Positions 16,296-24,675 of a stretch of 64,000 nucleotides of DNA are shown here, piece after piece. Source of the DNA: Saccharothrix carnea (GTDB taxonomy: Bacteria; Actinomycetota; Actinomycetes; Mycobacteriales; Pseudonocardiaceae). Each line of letters opens with the position of its first letter. Positions within the stretch are counted from its first letter, which is position 1. The stretch is from assembly GCF_003014735.1 (NCBI RefSeq), contig NZ_PYAX01000013.1:1-64000 (forward strand), given 5' to 3'. The position numbers were made by a program, and so were the translations under genes. The notes beneath the pieces were generated by a model that did no database searches, was not told the origin of the DNA, and saw only the letters and a program-made list of their open reading frames with translations.

Positions 16296-16335
16296 TGAAC
16301 GTCCCTCACACGAACGAGACGTGAACGCCCCTGAG
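16296..16335. repeat. dispersed TGAACGT-type intergenic repeat
   Basis: Two related units, TGAACGTCCCTCAC (16296-16309) and TGAACGCCCCTGAG (16322-16335), with a GAACGAGA core between them, in the gap before the HNH gene stop. Units of the same type (CTGAACGTAGGAC) occur at 22336-22392. Confidence 0.5.
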
Positions 16336-16339
16336 TGGT

Positions 16340-16747
16340 TCAGCCGGACTCGGAGAGACCGCCCGCACGTCCGCCGGTCGTGTCCGTCAAGCGGCGGAGC
16401 TGAGCGGCCAGGTAGGGGCGGGCACGGCGCTGGCCTCCCCGGTCCGCGATGGCCCGGGACAGGGATTCCAGGGTCCTGGTCACGCGGGCCCGGTCGGGGT
16501 GCCGGCCACGACGTTCGCACTCGGCGAGCCAGTCGACGGGGGAGAGGTGGCCGCGTTCGCGGTTGCAGCGGCGGCAGGCGGCGACCTCGTTCTCCAGCCA
16601 CGACGGGCCACCCTTGACCTTCGGCACCAGGTGGTCCGTGGTCGGCGTGACGTGACGGGCGAACCGGCGGCGGCACCACGTGCAGTCGTCGCCGTCGCGG
16701 AGGACGGCCTCGACGAGGCGGGTCGCGCGGTCGCGGGCGTCAGGCAT
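16340..16747 (-). CDS. HNH endonuclease
   Basis: A 135-residue HNH nuclease. CTWCRRRF and CRRCNRERGH provide the two CxxC zinc pairs, and TTDHLVPKVKGGPSWLENEV holds the DH...N catalytic block. I start it at ATG 16747 (MPDARDRATRL), because an alternative ATG at 16783 would lie inside the hairpin terminator of the fadAB operon. Such small HNH proteins occur widely in actinomycetes, and their biological target is usually unknown. A decayed second copy is at 14576-14835. Confidence 0.85.
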   Translation of the reverse strand: MPDARDRATRLVEAVLRDGDDCTWCRRRFARHVTPTTDHLVPKVKGGPSWLENEVAACRRCNRERGHLSPVDWLAECERRGRHPDRARVTRTLESLSRAIADRGGQRRARPYLAAQLRRLTDTTGGRAGGLSESG

Positions 16748-16763
16748 CGGCACCAGGAAAGCA

Positions 16764-16799
16764 CTGCGCCCCGACCGTCGCACGACAGCCGGGGCGCAG
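16764..16799 (-). terminator. terminator of fadA-fadB operon
   Basis: A perfect 10-bp GC-rich inverted repeat (16764-16773 with 16790-16799) and a 16-base loop lie 13 bases past the fadB stop, before the HNH gene. Confidence 0.7.
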
Positions 16800-16811
16800 G
16801 GGTCTGGCGGG

Positions 16812-18923
16812 TCAGGCAGGTACGGAAGCGACGCCGGGCGCCAGGAAGCGCTTGCCCGTCACCTTCTCCGAGATGCCCGAACGGTCCAGGTAGGGGGTGA
16901 TGCCGCCCAGCCAGAACGGCCAGCCGGCGCCCAGGATCATGCACAGGTCGATGTCCTGCGCCTCCGCCACCACGCCCTCGTCGAGCATGATCCGGATCTC
17001 CTCGGCCAACGCCTCGAGCGCACGCGCGAAGACCTCGTCACCGGTCAGCGGCTTGTCGCCGAACGACCACAGCGCCTGGACCTCGGGGTCGACGGTCTGC
17101 CGACCGGCCGAGTCCCACTGGTATACGGCGGTCTTGCCGGCCTTCACGAACGCCTTCATGTTCTCCGACACGCCGAACCGGTCGGGGAAGGCCGCGTGCA
17201 TCGTCTCGGCCACGTGCAGCGCCACGGCGGGACCGACGAGCTGCAGCAGGATCAGCGGCGACATCGGCAGGCCCAGCGGCTCGGTGGCCTTGTCCGCCAC
17301 CTCGAACGGCGTGCCCTCGTCGATCGACTTCACGACCTCGCCCATGAACCGCGTCAGCAGCCGGTTCACCACGAACGCGGGCGCGTCCTTCACCAGCACG
17401 GACGACTTCTTCAGCTGCTTGCCCACCGCGAACGCGGTCGCCAGCGTCGCGTCGTCGGTCTGCCCGGCGCGCACGATCTCCAGCAGCGGCATGATCGCGA
17501 CCGGGTTGAAGAAGTGGAAGCCCACGACCCGCTCGGGGTGCTTCAGGCCCGACGCCATCTCGGTGATCGACAGCGACGACGTGTTGGTCGCCAGCACGGC
17601 CTCCGGCGAGACGAACTCCTCGACCTCGGCGAACACCTTCTGCTTCACGCCCAGGTCCTCGAACACGGCCTCGATCACGAAGTCCGCGTCCGAGAACGCC
17701 GCCTTGTCCAGCGAGCCGCTCACCAACGCCTTGAGCCGGTTCGCCTTGTCCGCCGACACCCGCCCCTTGCCGAGCAGCTTGTCGACCTCGGCGTGCACGT
17801 ACCCGACGCCCTTGTCCACCCGCGCCTGGTCGATGTCGGTGAGCACCACCGGCACCTCCAGCCGCCGCGCGAACAGCAGCGCCATCTGCGACGCCATCAG
17901 GCCCGCGCCGACGATGCCGACCTTGGTGACCTTGCGCGCCAACGACTTGTCCGGCGCGCCCGCCGGCCGCTTGGCCCGCTTCTGCACCAGGTTGAACGAG
18001 TACAGCCCGGCCCGCAGTTCGTCGCTCATCACGACGTCCGCCAGCGCCTCGGTCTCCGCCGCGTACCCGGCGTCCAAGTCGTTGGCACGAGCCAGCTCCA
18101 GCAGCTCCAGAGCCTTCAACGCACCCGGCGCCGCGCCCTTGGTCTTGCCCTCGACGATCGCGCGGGCCCGCGCCACGGCGGCGTCCCAGCCCTCACCGCG
18201 GTCGATCTCACGGCGAGCAGGCACGACGTCGCCGCGCACCACGGAAGCCAGCCACAGCAGCGACTGCTCCAGGTAGTCCGCCGAGTCGAACAGCACGTCC
18301 GCGATGCCCAGGTCCAGCGCCTGCTTCGGGTTGAGCATCTTGTTCTGGTTCAACGCGTTCTCGAAGATCACGGTGACCGCGTCGTTCGGGCCGATCAGGT
18401 TCGGCAGCAGCTGCGTGCCGCCCCAGCCCGGGAACAGGCCGAGGAACACCTCGGGCAGCGCGATGGCCGCCGCGTTGGACGCCAGCGTCCGGTAGTGGCA
18501 CGACAGCGCCAGCTCCAGGCCGCCGCCCATCACCGCGCCGTTGACGAACGCGAAGGTCGGCACCGACGACTCGGTGAACTTGCGGAACACGTCGTGCCCG
18601 AGCTGACCGATCGTCACGGCCTGCGAGCGCTCGGAAGCACCCTCCACGGCCGTCAAATCCGCGCCCACCGCGAACACGAACGGCTTGCCGGTGACCGCGA
18701 TCGCCACCGGGGACGCCGCCGCGGCCTCGTCGAACGCGGCGCTCAGGCTCACCAGCGACTGCGGGCCGAACGTGGACGGCCGGGTGTGGTCGTGGCCGTT
18801 GTCGATGGTGATCAGGGCGACCTGGCCGTCCAGCCCGGGCACCGTGATCAGCTTGGTGCGGGCGTGCGTGACGACCTCGTCGGGGAACAGGGCCTTGGCC
18901 TCGTCAGCGGTCAACGCGGTCAC
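16812..18923 (-). CDS. fadB: FadB-type multifunctional fatty-acid oxidation protein
   Basis: A 703-residue trifunctional enzyme of beta-oxidation: N-terminal enoyl-CoA hydratase/isomerase domain (about 25-210, with VNGAVMGGGLELALSCHYR and LPEVFLGLFPGWGGTQLLP), then a 3-hydroxyacyl-CoA dehydrogenase NAD-binding domain (about 335-515, VGIVGAGLMASQMAL, TNTSSLSITEMA, VGFHFFNPVAIMPLLEIV) and C-terminal dehydrogenase domains. It would convert trans-2-enoyl-CoA to 3-ketoacyl-CoA for the thiolase encoded upstream. GTG 18923 overlaps the thiolase stop by 4 nt. Layout and length match mycobacterial FadB. Confidence 0.95.
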   Translation of the reverse strand: MTALTADEAKALFPDEVVTHARTKLITVPGLDGQVALITIDNGHDHTRPSTFGPQSLVSLSAAFDEAAAASPVAIAVTGKPFVFAVGADLTAVEGASERSQAVTIGQLGHDVFRKFTESSVPTFAFVNGAVMGGGLELALSCHYRTLASNAAAIALPEVFLGLFPGWGGTQLLPNLIGPNDAVTVIFENALNQNKMLNPKQALDLGIADVLFDSADYLEQSLLWLASVVRGDVVPARREIDRGEGWDAAVARARAIVEGKTKGAAPGALKALELLELARANDLDAGYAAETEALADVVMSDELRAGLYSFNLVQKRAKRPAGAPDKSLARKVTKVGIVGAGLMASQMALLFARRLEVPVVLTDIDQARVDKGVGYVHAEVDKLLGKGRVSADKANRLKALVSGSLDKAAFSDADFVIEAVFEDLGVKQKVFAEVEEFVSPEAVLATNTSSLSITEMASGLKHPERVVGFHFFNPVAIMPLLEIVRAGQTDDATLATAFAVGKQLKKSSVLVKDAPAFVVNRLLTRFMGEVVKSIDEGTPFEVADKATEPLGLPMSPLILLQLVGPAVALHVAETMHAAFPDRFGVSENMKAFVKAGKTAVYQWDSAGRQTVDPEVQALWSFGDKPLTGDEVFARALEALAEEIRIMLDEGVVAEAQDIDLCMILGAGWPFWLGGITPYLDRSGISEKVTGKRFLAPGVASVPA

Positions 18924-20140
18924 TTCGACTCTCCGTTCCAGTGGGGGTTCTCCCAGATGACCGTGCCGCCCATGCCGATGCCGATGCACATGGTGGTGAT
19001 GCCGTAGCGCACGTCGGGGCGCTCGGCGAACTGCCGCGACAGCTGGGTCATCAGGCGCACGCCCGAGGACGCCAGCGGGTGGCCGGTGGCGATCGCGCCG
19101 CCCCACTGGTTGACCCGCGGGTCGTCGTCGGCGATGCCGAAGTGGTCGAGGAAGGCGAGCACCTGCACGGCGAACGCCTCGTTGATCTCGAACAGGCCGA
19201 TGTCGTCGATGGTCAGGCCGGCGCGCTTCAAGGCCTTCTCGGTGGCCGGCACCGGGCCGACGCCCATGACCTCGGGCTCGACGCCCATGAACGAGTAGCC
19301 GACCAGGCGCATGCCGACCGGCAGGCCCAGCTCGCGCGCGGTCTCCTCCTCGGCCAGGATGCAGCCGGTCGCGCCGTCGTTCAGGCCGGCCGCGTTGCCC
19401 GCGGTGACCCGGCCGTGCGGGCGGAACGGCGTCTTCAGCTTGGCCAGGTCCTCGACCGTGGTGCCGGGGCGCGGCGGCTCGTCGGCGGTGGCCAGGCCCC
19501 AGCCGTTCTCGGCGGACCGGGTCGCGACCGGCACGAGCTCCGGGCCGATCTTGCCGTTCTTCACCGCGTCGGCGTACTTGGCCTGCGACGCGGCCGCGAA
19601 CGCGTCCGTGCGGTCCTTGGTGATGTGCGGGAACCGGTCGTGCAGGTTCTCCGCCGTCGAGCCCATGACGAGCGCGGACGGGTCCACGATCTTGTCCGAC
19701 AGGAACCGCGGGTTCGGGTCGACGCCCTCGCCCATCGGGTGGCGGCCCATGTGCTCGACACCGCCCGCGATCACCACGTCGTACGCGCCGAACGCGATAC
19801 CGCTGGCCGACGTCGTCACGGCCGTCATCGCGCCCGCGCACATGCGGTCGATGGCGTAGCCGGGCACCGACTTGGGCAGGCCCGCGAGCAGCGCCGCGGT
19901 GCGGCCGATGGTCAGGCCCTGGTCGCCGATCTGCGTGGTGGCGGCGATGGCCACCTCGTCGACCCGCTCCGGCGGCAGTTCGGGGTGGCGGCGCAGCAGC
20001 TCGCGGATCACCTTGACGACCAGGTCGTCGGCACGGGTCTCCGCGAAGATTCCCTTGGGGCCGGCCTTGCCGAACGGCGTGCGCACGCCGTCCACGAAGA
20101 CCACGTTTCGAACGCGTGCCGGCGCTACTGGTGCGGCCAC
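18920..20140 (-). CDS. fadA: acetyl-CoA C-acyltransferase (thiolase)
   Basis: A 406-residue thiolase that cleaves 3-ketoacyl-CoA to acetyl-CoA and a shortened acyl-CoA, the last step of beta-oxidation. Active-site residues are present: nucleophile Cys101 (IDRMCAGAM), His in GGAIATGHPLASSGVR, and the second Cys in TTMCIGIGMGG near the end. Start: GTG 20140 with GGAGGAG six bases upstream; codons further upstream carry no family likeness. It is coupled to fadB by a 4-nt overlap. The upstream gap contains two palindromes suited to a TetR-type fatty-acid regulator. Confidence 0.95.
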   Translation of the reverse strand: MAAPVAPARVRNVVFVDGVRTPFGKAGPKGIFAETRADDLVVKVIRELLRRHPELPPERVDEVAIAATTQIGDQGLTIGRTAALLAGLPKSVPGYAIDRMCAGAMTAVTTSASGIAFGAYDVVIAGGVEHMGRHPMGEGVDPNPRFLSDKIVDPSALVMGSTAENLHDRFPHITKDRTDAFAAASQAKYADAVKNGKIGPELVPVATRSAENGWGLATADEPPRPGTTVEDLAKLKTPFRPHGRVTAGNAAGLNDGATGCILAEEETARELGLPVGMRLVGYSFMGVEPEVMGVGPVPATEKALKRAGLTIDDIGLFEINEAFAVQVLAFLDHFGIADDDPRVNQWGGAIATGHPLASSGVRLMTQLSRQFAERPDVRYGITTMCIGIGMGGTVIWENPHWNGESK

Positions 20141-20193
20141 GGCGTCTCCTCCGCTTGTGGTGACGATTCGCCCGAGCGGTCGGGCGCGACTCC

Positions 20194-20237
20194 TACCGAT
20201 CGGTAACACAACTCTAGCCCCTGTTACTGGCCGGTAA
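20194..20237. promoter_or_regulatory. paired palindromes upstream of fadA
   Basis: TACCGATCGGTA (20194-20205) is a perfect 12-bp palindrome. TTACTGGCCGGTAA (20224-20237) is a 14-bp palindrome with one mismatched pair. They lie 30 bases apart, 54-97 bases upstream of the thiolase start, and share the TTACCG...GTAA form of TetR-family operators. The binding protein is not in the window; regulation by acyl-CoA is inferred. Confidence 0.5.
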
Positions 20238-20673
20238 CCACCGAGGTCGCCCTGTCTGATCGGTCACAGAACGCCCGGATGGCCAGGAACAGCCCGAACC
20301 CGAACGGGGACAGGACGATCGTGAGCACCAGCAGCGGGCCCATGAGCAGCGGGTGCAGCCCCAAGCGGCGGCTCTCCCGGTACATCCACGCGCCGATCAG
20401 CAGGTCCCAGGCGATCACCTGCGCCCAGACCGCCGAGGCGCCCCAGGCGGTGGCCAGGAACTCCCTGAGCGTGTCCAGGTCCGGACTGCTCATCGTGACC
20501 CACAACTGCGGCAGGTGCGCGGCGACCAGGAGCGTGTAGACGACCAGCGGCGGCACCGCGATCAGCGGGGACGACATGATCCGGGCCGTCAGCGGGAGCT
20601 TGGGGGCGAAGATCATCAGGCTCCAGAACGGGATGGTGAGCCAGAACGTGATCTCGAACAGGAACCCGGTCAT
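20224..20673 (-). CDS. ABA4-like (DUF4281) membrane protein
   Basis: A 149-residue integral membrane protein with four hydrophobic helices (about 4-22, 33-53, 80-100 and 112-133). FWLTIPFWSLMIFAPKLPLT and the late WDLLIGAWMYRESRRLGLHP block match the ABA4/DUF4281 family, known in plants for a role in neoxanthin formation and of unknown function in bacteria. Its ATG overlaps the stop of the larger membrane gene upstream by 4 nt. No carotenoid genes are nearby, so a pigment role is not supported here. Confidence 0.75.
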   Translation of the reverse strand: MTGFLFEITFWLTIPFWSLMIFAPKLPLTARIMSSPLIAVPPLVVYTLLVAAHLPQLWVTMSSPDLDTLREFLATAWGASAVWAQVIAWDLLIGAWMYRESRRLGLHPLLMGPLLVLTIVLSPFGFGLFLAIRAFCDRSDRATSVVTGQ

Positions 20674-21566
20674 GCGTGCACGACCTCCTTCGGCGTGGTG
20701 GTGGTGCGCAGGGTCCTCGCGACCACCGCGGCGGTCCAGGTGACGACGGCCAGCGCGCCCAGCGCGGTGAGCAGGTCGGGGCGCAGCAGTGGCTGGCCGC
20801 GCAGCGCCTGCCACGTGACCAGGGCCATCAGGCCCGCGTAGCCGATCGCCAGGCCCCAGGCCAGCTTCGGGGTGGCGCGCCGGCCGAACAGCAGCACGGC
20901 GAGCGGGATGACCTGCAGGGCGTGGATGCCGACGAAGTGCGGCACGCGCAGGTCGCCGCCCGTGGTGCTCCAGCCGGTCAACGCCAACTCCGGACCGCCG
21001 TCCCGCACGCCGACGCTGTGCGCGCCCACGATGCCCGCCGCCACGTCCGCCTCGTTCCTGTTGTTGGTCATGAGGAGGCCCAGGCCGAGGCCGACGAGCG
21101 AGAGGGCCAGGCCGAGCCGGATCGAGAGACCCGTCGCGCGGTTGCCGAACCGGGTGAACAGCAAGGCCACCGCGATCACCGCGTGCATGGCCCACAGCGC
21201 CATGACGCTGTAGGTCATGACGTCCCACATCAGCCGGTCGAACGGCGTGGCCACGTTGAAGTGGCTGCGGGACCCGCGGAGCACCTGGGCGATGATGACC
21301 GCCATCTCGGCGGTCGAGGCCACGGCGAGGACCGTGCCCGCCCACCACGCGATCCGGCGGAACCTGGTCAGGAAGGTGAACATCCACGCCAGGGTGACGC
21401 CGTAGAGCACGAACGACACGGCGAACTTGAACGGCTTGAACCAGATCGGGGACCCGACCAGAATTCGGTCGTCGAAGATCAGCCCGCCGATGGACACCAC
21501 CGTCATGGCGGTCATGAGCAGGGAGAACAGCATCAACGGCGGATGCCAACGCAGGATGCGGGTCAT
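20670..21566 (-). CDS. polytopic membrane protein
   Basis: A 298-residue membrane protein with about seven hydrophobic helices. It begins MTRILRWHPPLMLFSLLMTA, and later shows FKPFKFAVSFVLYGVTLAWM and FDRLMWDVMTYSVMALWAMH. Histidines near helix ends (HFVGIHALQ, MHAVIAVAL) may matter. I do not recognise a family. The start ATG 21566 follows GAGAGG. It is coupled by a 4-nt overlap to the ABA4-like gene and divergent from a MerR-type regulator, the natural candidate for its control through the dyad at 21606-21622. Confidence 0.75.
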   Translation of the reverse strand: MTRILRWHPPLMLFSLLMTAMTVVSIGGLIFDDRILVGSPIWFKPFKFAVSFVLYGVTLAWMFTFLTRFRRIAWWAGTVLAVASTAEMAVIIAQVLRGSRSHFNVATPFDRLMWDVMTYSVMALWAMHAVIAVALLFTRFGNRATGLSIRLGLALSLVGLGLGLLMTNNRNEADVAAGIVGAHSVGVRDGGPELALTGWSTTGGDLRVPHFVGIHALQVIPLAVLLFGRRATPKLAWGLAIGYAGLMALVTWQALRGQPLLRPDLLTALGALAVVTWTAAVVARTLRTTTTPKEVVHA

Positions 21567-21605
21567 GGACGGCCTCTCACATGGATAGCAGCACTTTCTA
21601 CTATC

Positions 21606-21622
21606 GGATAGCTACAGTATCC
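21606..21622. promoter_or_regulatory. candidate MerR operator between divergent genes
   Basis: GGATA (21606-21610) and TATCC (21618-21622), separated by 7 bases, form a dyad in an AT-rich 85-base gap between the leftward membrane operon and the rightward MerR gene. Half-site and spacing suit a MerR-family protein. Confidence 0.45.
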
Positions 21623-21651
21623 ATACTGAGGGTCGTCTCAGGAAGGGGTCC

Positions 21652-22332
21652 GTGCCCGTGCGCATCGCCGAGTTGAGCCGTCGTAGCGGCGTGCCGGTGC
21701 CGACGATCAAGTACTACCTGCGGGAAGGCCTGCTGCCCGCCGGTGAGCTGACCAGCCCCAACCAGGCCAGGTACTCCGACGTCCACGTGCACCGGCTGCG
21801 GCTCGTGCGGGCCATGGTCGAGCTGGGCGGGCTGTCGATCGCGGCCGTGCGGGAGGTGCTCGGCGCGTTGGACGACCCGGAGAAGTCCCTGCACAAGGCG
21901 ATGGGCACGGTGTCGGCCGCGGTGGCGCCGCCGGACTCGGGCAGCGAGGACGAGGTGGCGCACGAGCAGGCGCGTGCGTTCGTGGAGCGGCAGGGGTGGG
22001 TGTACCGGCCCCGGTCGTACGCGCACACGGCGCTGGTGGGCGTGCTGACGACGGCGCGCGAGGTGGGGCACGAGCGGTTCGTGGAGACGCTGGACGTGCT
22101 GGCGGACGCCGCCCGGCCGTTGGCCGAGGTCGACCTGGCCTACGTGCTGAGCGCGGGGTCCAAGGACGAGGCGCTCGAGGGCGTCGTCGTCGGGACGGTG
22201 CTCGGTGACGCGGCCATGGCGGCGGTGCGCGCGATGGTGCGACGTGAGCTGTCCGGGCAGCTCGACGACGCGGAGGAGTCCCGCTCGGGGTCGGACGGGA
22301 ACGACACCGACCCCGAGCGCGGGGAGTCCTGA
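21652..22332 (+). CDS. MerR-family transcriptional regulator
   Basis: A 226-residue regulator. The N-terminal winged helix is clear: RIAELSRRSGVPVPTIKYYL, REGLLPAGELTSPNQARYSD and HRLRLVRAMVELGGLSIAAV. After the dimerisation helix the C-terminal 130 residues form a helical effector region without cysteines, so an organic ligand is likelier than a metal. It starts at GTG 21652 with GGAAGGGG upstream. It is divergent from two membrane protein genes and probably controls them and itself. The acidic Ser/Asp tail (about 205-226) is disordered. Confidence 0.9.
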   Translation: MPVRIAELSRRSGVPVPTIKYYLREGLLPAGELTSPNQARYSDVHVHRLRLVRAMVELGGLSIAAVREVLGALDDPEKSLHKAMGTVSAAVAPPDSGSEDEVAHEQARAFVERQGWVYRPRSYAHTALVGVLTTAREVGHERFVETLDVLADAARPLAEVDLAYVLSAGSKDEALEGVVVGTVLGDAAMAAVRAMVRRELSGQLDDAEESRSGSDGNDTDPERGES

Positions 22333-22335
22333 GCG

Positions 22336-22392
22336 TTGAACTCAGGGGGTCTGAACGTAGGACTCTCGCGTTCTGAACGTAGGACACGCGGG
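22336..22392. repeat. tandem CTGAACGTAGGAC repeats
   Basis: The unit CTGAACGTAGGAC occurs at 22351-22363 and 22373-22385 with a 22-base period, preceded by a degenerate unit (TTGAACTCAGGG) at 22336. The block fills the gap between the MerR stop and the RNase D stop, and it resembles the repeat at 16296-16335. Confidence 0.6.
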
Positions 22393-23637
22393 TTAGGTGG
22401 GCTGTTGGGCCAGGGCGGTGGAGAGGACGTCGGCGGTCAGGGTGATCTGCCAGTTGCGGGCGCCGCCCTCGCGCAGTGCGGCGGCCACGCCCTCGGGCGA
22501 GATGTCGGTCGGCGGCTGCCAACACGTGCGCCGCACCAGGTCGGGCAGCAGCAGGTTCTCCACCGGCAGGGTGTTCGCCTCGGCGACGGCCGTCAGAGCG
22601 GTCCGTGCGGCCGCCAGGCGGGCCGCGGCGGCCGGGTCCTTGTCCGCCCACCGGTTGGCCGGCGGCGGGCCGTCGTGCTGCTGTGAGGGCTCCGGCAGCT
22701 CGGTGCGCGGCAGCGCGGCGGCACGTTGCAACGCGCCCAGCCACACGCCCACCATGCGCCGTTGCGCCCGCCCGCGGAACACCGGCAGCGCCGACAGCGC
22801 GGCCTCGTCGGCGGGGTTGCGCACGGCGGCCTCGACCAGCGCGGAGTCCGGCAGCACCCGACCCGGCGCGATGTCGCGTTCACGGGCCAGCGCGTCCCGC
22901 GCCTCCCACAGCGCCCGCACCGCGGCCAGCTGCCGCGGACTGCGGATGCGGTGGATGCCCGACGTCCGGCGCCACGGTTCGGCGCGCGGACGCGGCAGGG
23001 GAGCCGTGCGGGCCGCCTCGAACTCCTCGAGCGCCCACTCCAGCTTCCCCTGCCGCTTGAGCTCCTGTTCGAGCACGTCACGCAGCTCGACCAGCAGTTC
23101 GACGTCGAGGGCGGCGTAGTTCAGCCAGTCGGCGGGAAGGGGGCGGCGCGACCAGTCGGCCGCACCGTGCCCCTTCTCCAACCGGTAGCCCAACAACCGC
23201 TCGACGAGCGTGCCCAGCGCCACCCGCTCGAACCCGGCCAGCCTGCCCGCCAGCTCGGTGTCGAACAGCACGCTCGGACGCAGGCCGAGTTCGGCGAGGC
23301 ACGGCAGGTCTTGCGACGCCGCGTGCAACACCCACTCGGTCCCGTCCAGCGCCTCGACCAGCGGATCGAGCCGACCGCCGAGGGCGATCGGGTCGACCAG
23401 CACGGTCCCGGCGCCTTCCCGGCGCAGTTGCACCAGGTAAGCGCGTTGCGAGTAGCGGTATCCCGAGGCTCGCTCGGTGTCCACCGCAACCGGACCCGTC
23501 GCTCCGGCGAGCGCGTCAGCGGCACGCCGGAGCGACGGTGCGTCGGCGACGACAGGTGGAACACCGTCAGCGGGTTCCACCAGCGGCACCGGATCAGCAC
23601 CGGTTGGTTCGGTTGGCTCGTCGGAGGGTACGTCCAC
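22393..23637 (-). CDS. rnd: ribonuclease D
   Basis: A 414-residue 3'-5' exoribonuclease. The N-terminal DEDD domain has VAVDTERASGYRYSQRAYLV (motif I, about 49-68), HAASQDLPCLAELG with FDTELAGRL (motif II), and NYAALDVELLVEL (motif III, Y...D). HRDC-type helical domains follow (about 215-300 and 330-410). It processes tRNA and other stable RNA ends in the cytoplasm. The start is GTG 23637. A disordered acidic Pro-rich segment (about 1-30) precedes the catalytic domain. It is convergent with the MerR gene, with a repeat block between them. Confidence 0.92.
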   Translation of the reverse strand: MDVPSDEPTEPTGADPVPLVEPADGVPPVVADAPSLRRAADALAGATGPVAVDTERASGYRYSQRAYLVQLRREGAGTVLVDPIALGGRLDPLVEALDGTEWVLHAASQDLPCLAELGLRPSVLFDTELAGRLAGFERVALGTLVERLLGYRLEKGHGAADWSRRPLPADWLNYAALDVELLVELRDVLEQELKRQGKLEWALEEFEAARTAPLPRPRAEPWRRTSGIHRIRSPRQLAAVRALWEARDALARERDIAPGRVLPDSALVEAAVRNPADEAALSALPVFRGRAQRRMVGVWLGALQRAAALPRTELPEPSQQHDGPPPANRWADKDPAAAARLAAARTALTAVAEANTLPVENLLLPDLVRRTCWQPPTDISPEGVAAALREGGARNWQITLTADVLSTALAQQPT

Positions 23638-23704
23638 GGCGGAAGACCCTACGACGAACGCACCACTCGCGGGTGTGTTCGGCCGGTTCAGTGTGCCGAC
23701 CTGG

Positions 23705-24421
23705 CTAGCGGATCACGCCGGCACGCATGGCCAGCGCGACCATCTGAGCCCGATCCCCGGTGCCCAGCTTGCGCCCGATCCGCGACAGGTGAGACTTCAC
23801 CGTCAGCGCGGAAAGGCTGAGCGCTTCGCCGATTTCCTTGTTGCTCTGGCCATCGGCGACCAGCTGGAGGACCTCGACCTCACGTGCGGAAAGCTCCCGC
23901 GGCGTGTTGTCGGTGCCCGGCACCCTCGTGCCCGCGGCAAGCACGGGCGCGACGCTCGGGTCGGCGTAGACGCCGCCGTCGAGGACCCTGCGCACCCCGT
24001 CGGTGACCACCATCGGCGAGGCGGACTTCAGCAGGTACGCCTGAGCGCCTGCCTGGAAGGCCGACCTGACCGCGTAGGGGTCGTCGGAGGACGCGAGGAC
24101 CACGATGCGGGGCCAGCCCTGGGCACGGAGTTCCGTGACCAGGTCGATGCCGGTGCCATCCGGCAGACCCAGATCGAGGATCGCGAGGTCGCACGGTCCG
24201 GTAGCGAGTGCCCGCGCCCGAGCCTCCGCGACCGAAGCCGCCTCATGCACTGTCCCGGCTCCCATCTGGGTGAGCCGAGCCGATATCGCCTCCCTCAGCA
24301 GTGGGTGGTCGTCGACCACCAGCACTGAAAAAAGCTCCTCCCGCGGGTGCGGGACCATGTTCGCCGGCAACGTGCCGGCTGGCGTGGTACGAACGGCCTG
24401 ACCTAAGCCGACGGCAGCCAC
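23705..24421 (-). CDS. LuxR/NarL-type response regulator
   Basis: A 238-residue two-component response regulator: receiver domain (about 32-150) with SVLVVDDHPLLREA, phospho-acceptor Asp83 in AILDLGLPDG and the conserved Lys in AYLLKSAS, and a C-terminal LuxR helix-turn-helix (about 172-235, LSAREVEVLQLVADGQSNKE, IGEALSLSALTVKSHL). Start: GTG 24421 with GGAGG seven bases upstream. This gives a 30-residue extension (AVRTTPAGTLPANMVPHPRE) before the receiver; ATG 24358 is an alternative. No histidine kinase gene is adjacent. Confidence 0.9.
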   Translation of the reverse strand: MAAVGLGQAVRTTPAGTLPANMVPHPREELFSVLVVDDHPLLREAISARLTQMGAGTVHEAASVAEARARALATGPCDLAILDLGLPDGTGIDLVTELRAQGWPRIVVLASSDDPYAVRSAFQAGAQAYLLKSASPMVVTDGVRRVLDGGVYADPSVAPVLAAGTRVPGTDNTPRELSAREVEVLQLVADGQSNKEIGEALSLSALTVKSHLSRIGRKLGTGDRAQMVALAMRAGVIR

Positions 24422-24675
24422 GTCACTACCTCCCTGGAGTCGGTCGTGCCCCCCGACCGGCACCGGGACTTTCGTCCAATCAGCCGCGCCACTGATCGAC
24501 CGAAAGTGGTGTCGTCTGGGGCAGCGTAGCCGCCCAAGCGGGTCTACGGGACGATCAATCGGGTATCTATCCCGAATGAGTTGTCACTGATGGCCCCTGT
24601 TGTCACACGATCGGCTGACAACTCGATCGGGCGCGTAACGCGAGCGGTTCTCACGACGACATCAAGGAGTTGCGG
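24422..24675. promoter_or_regulatory. intergenic region with inverted repeats before dipeptidase
   Basis: The 254-base gap between the divergent response-regulator and dipeptidase genes holds a TCGGG/CCCGA dyad around TATCTAT (24559-24575) and a TTGTCA/TGACAA dyad with 10-base spacing (24600-24621). A further TTGTCA is at 24590. No gene is seen. The dyads may be operators; ownership is unknown. Confidence 0.3.

Noticed and set aside
16748-16783. Longer HNH start at ATG 16783
   Set aside because: It would begin inside the loop of the hairpin terminator at 16764-16799, and the family usually begins at the MPDARDRATRL position.
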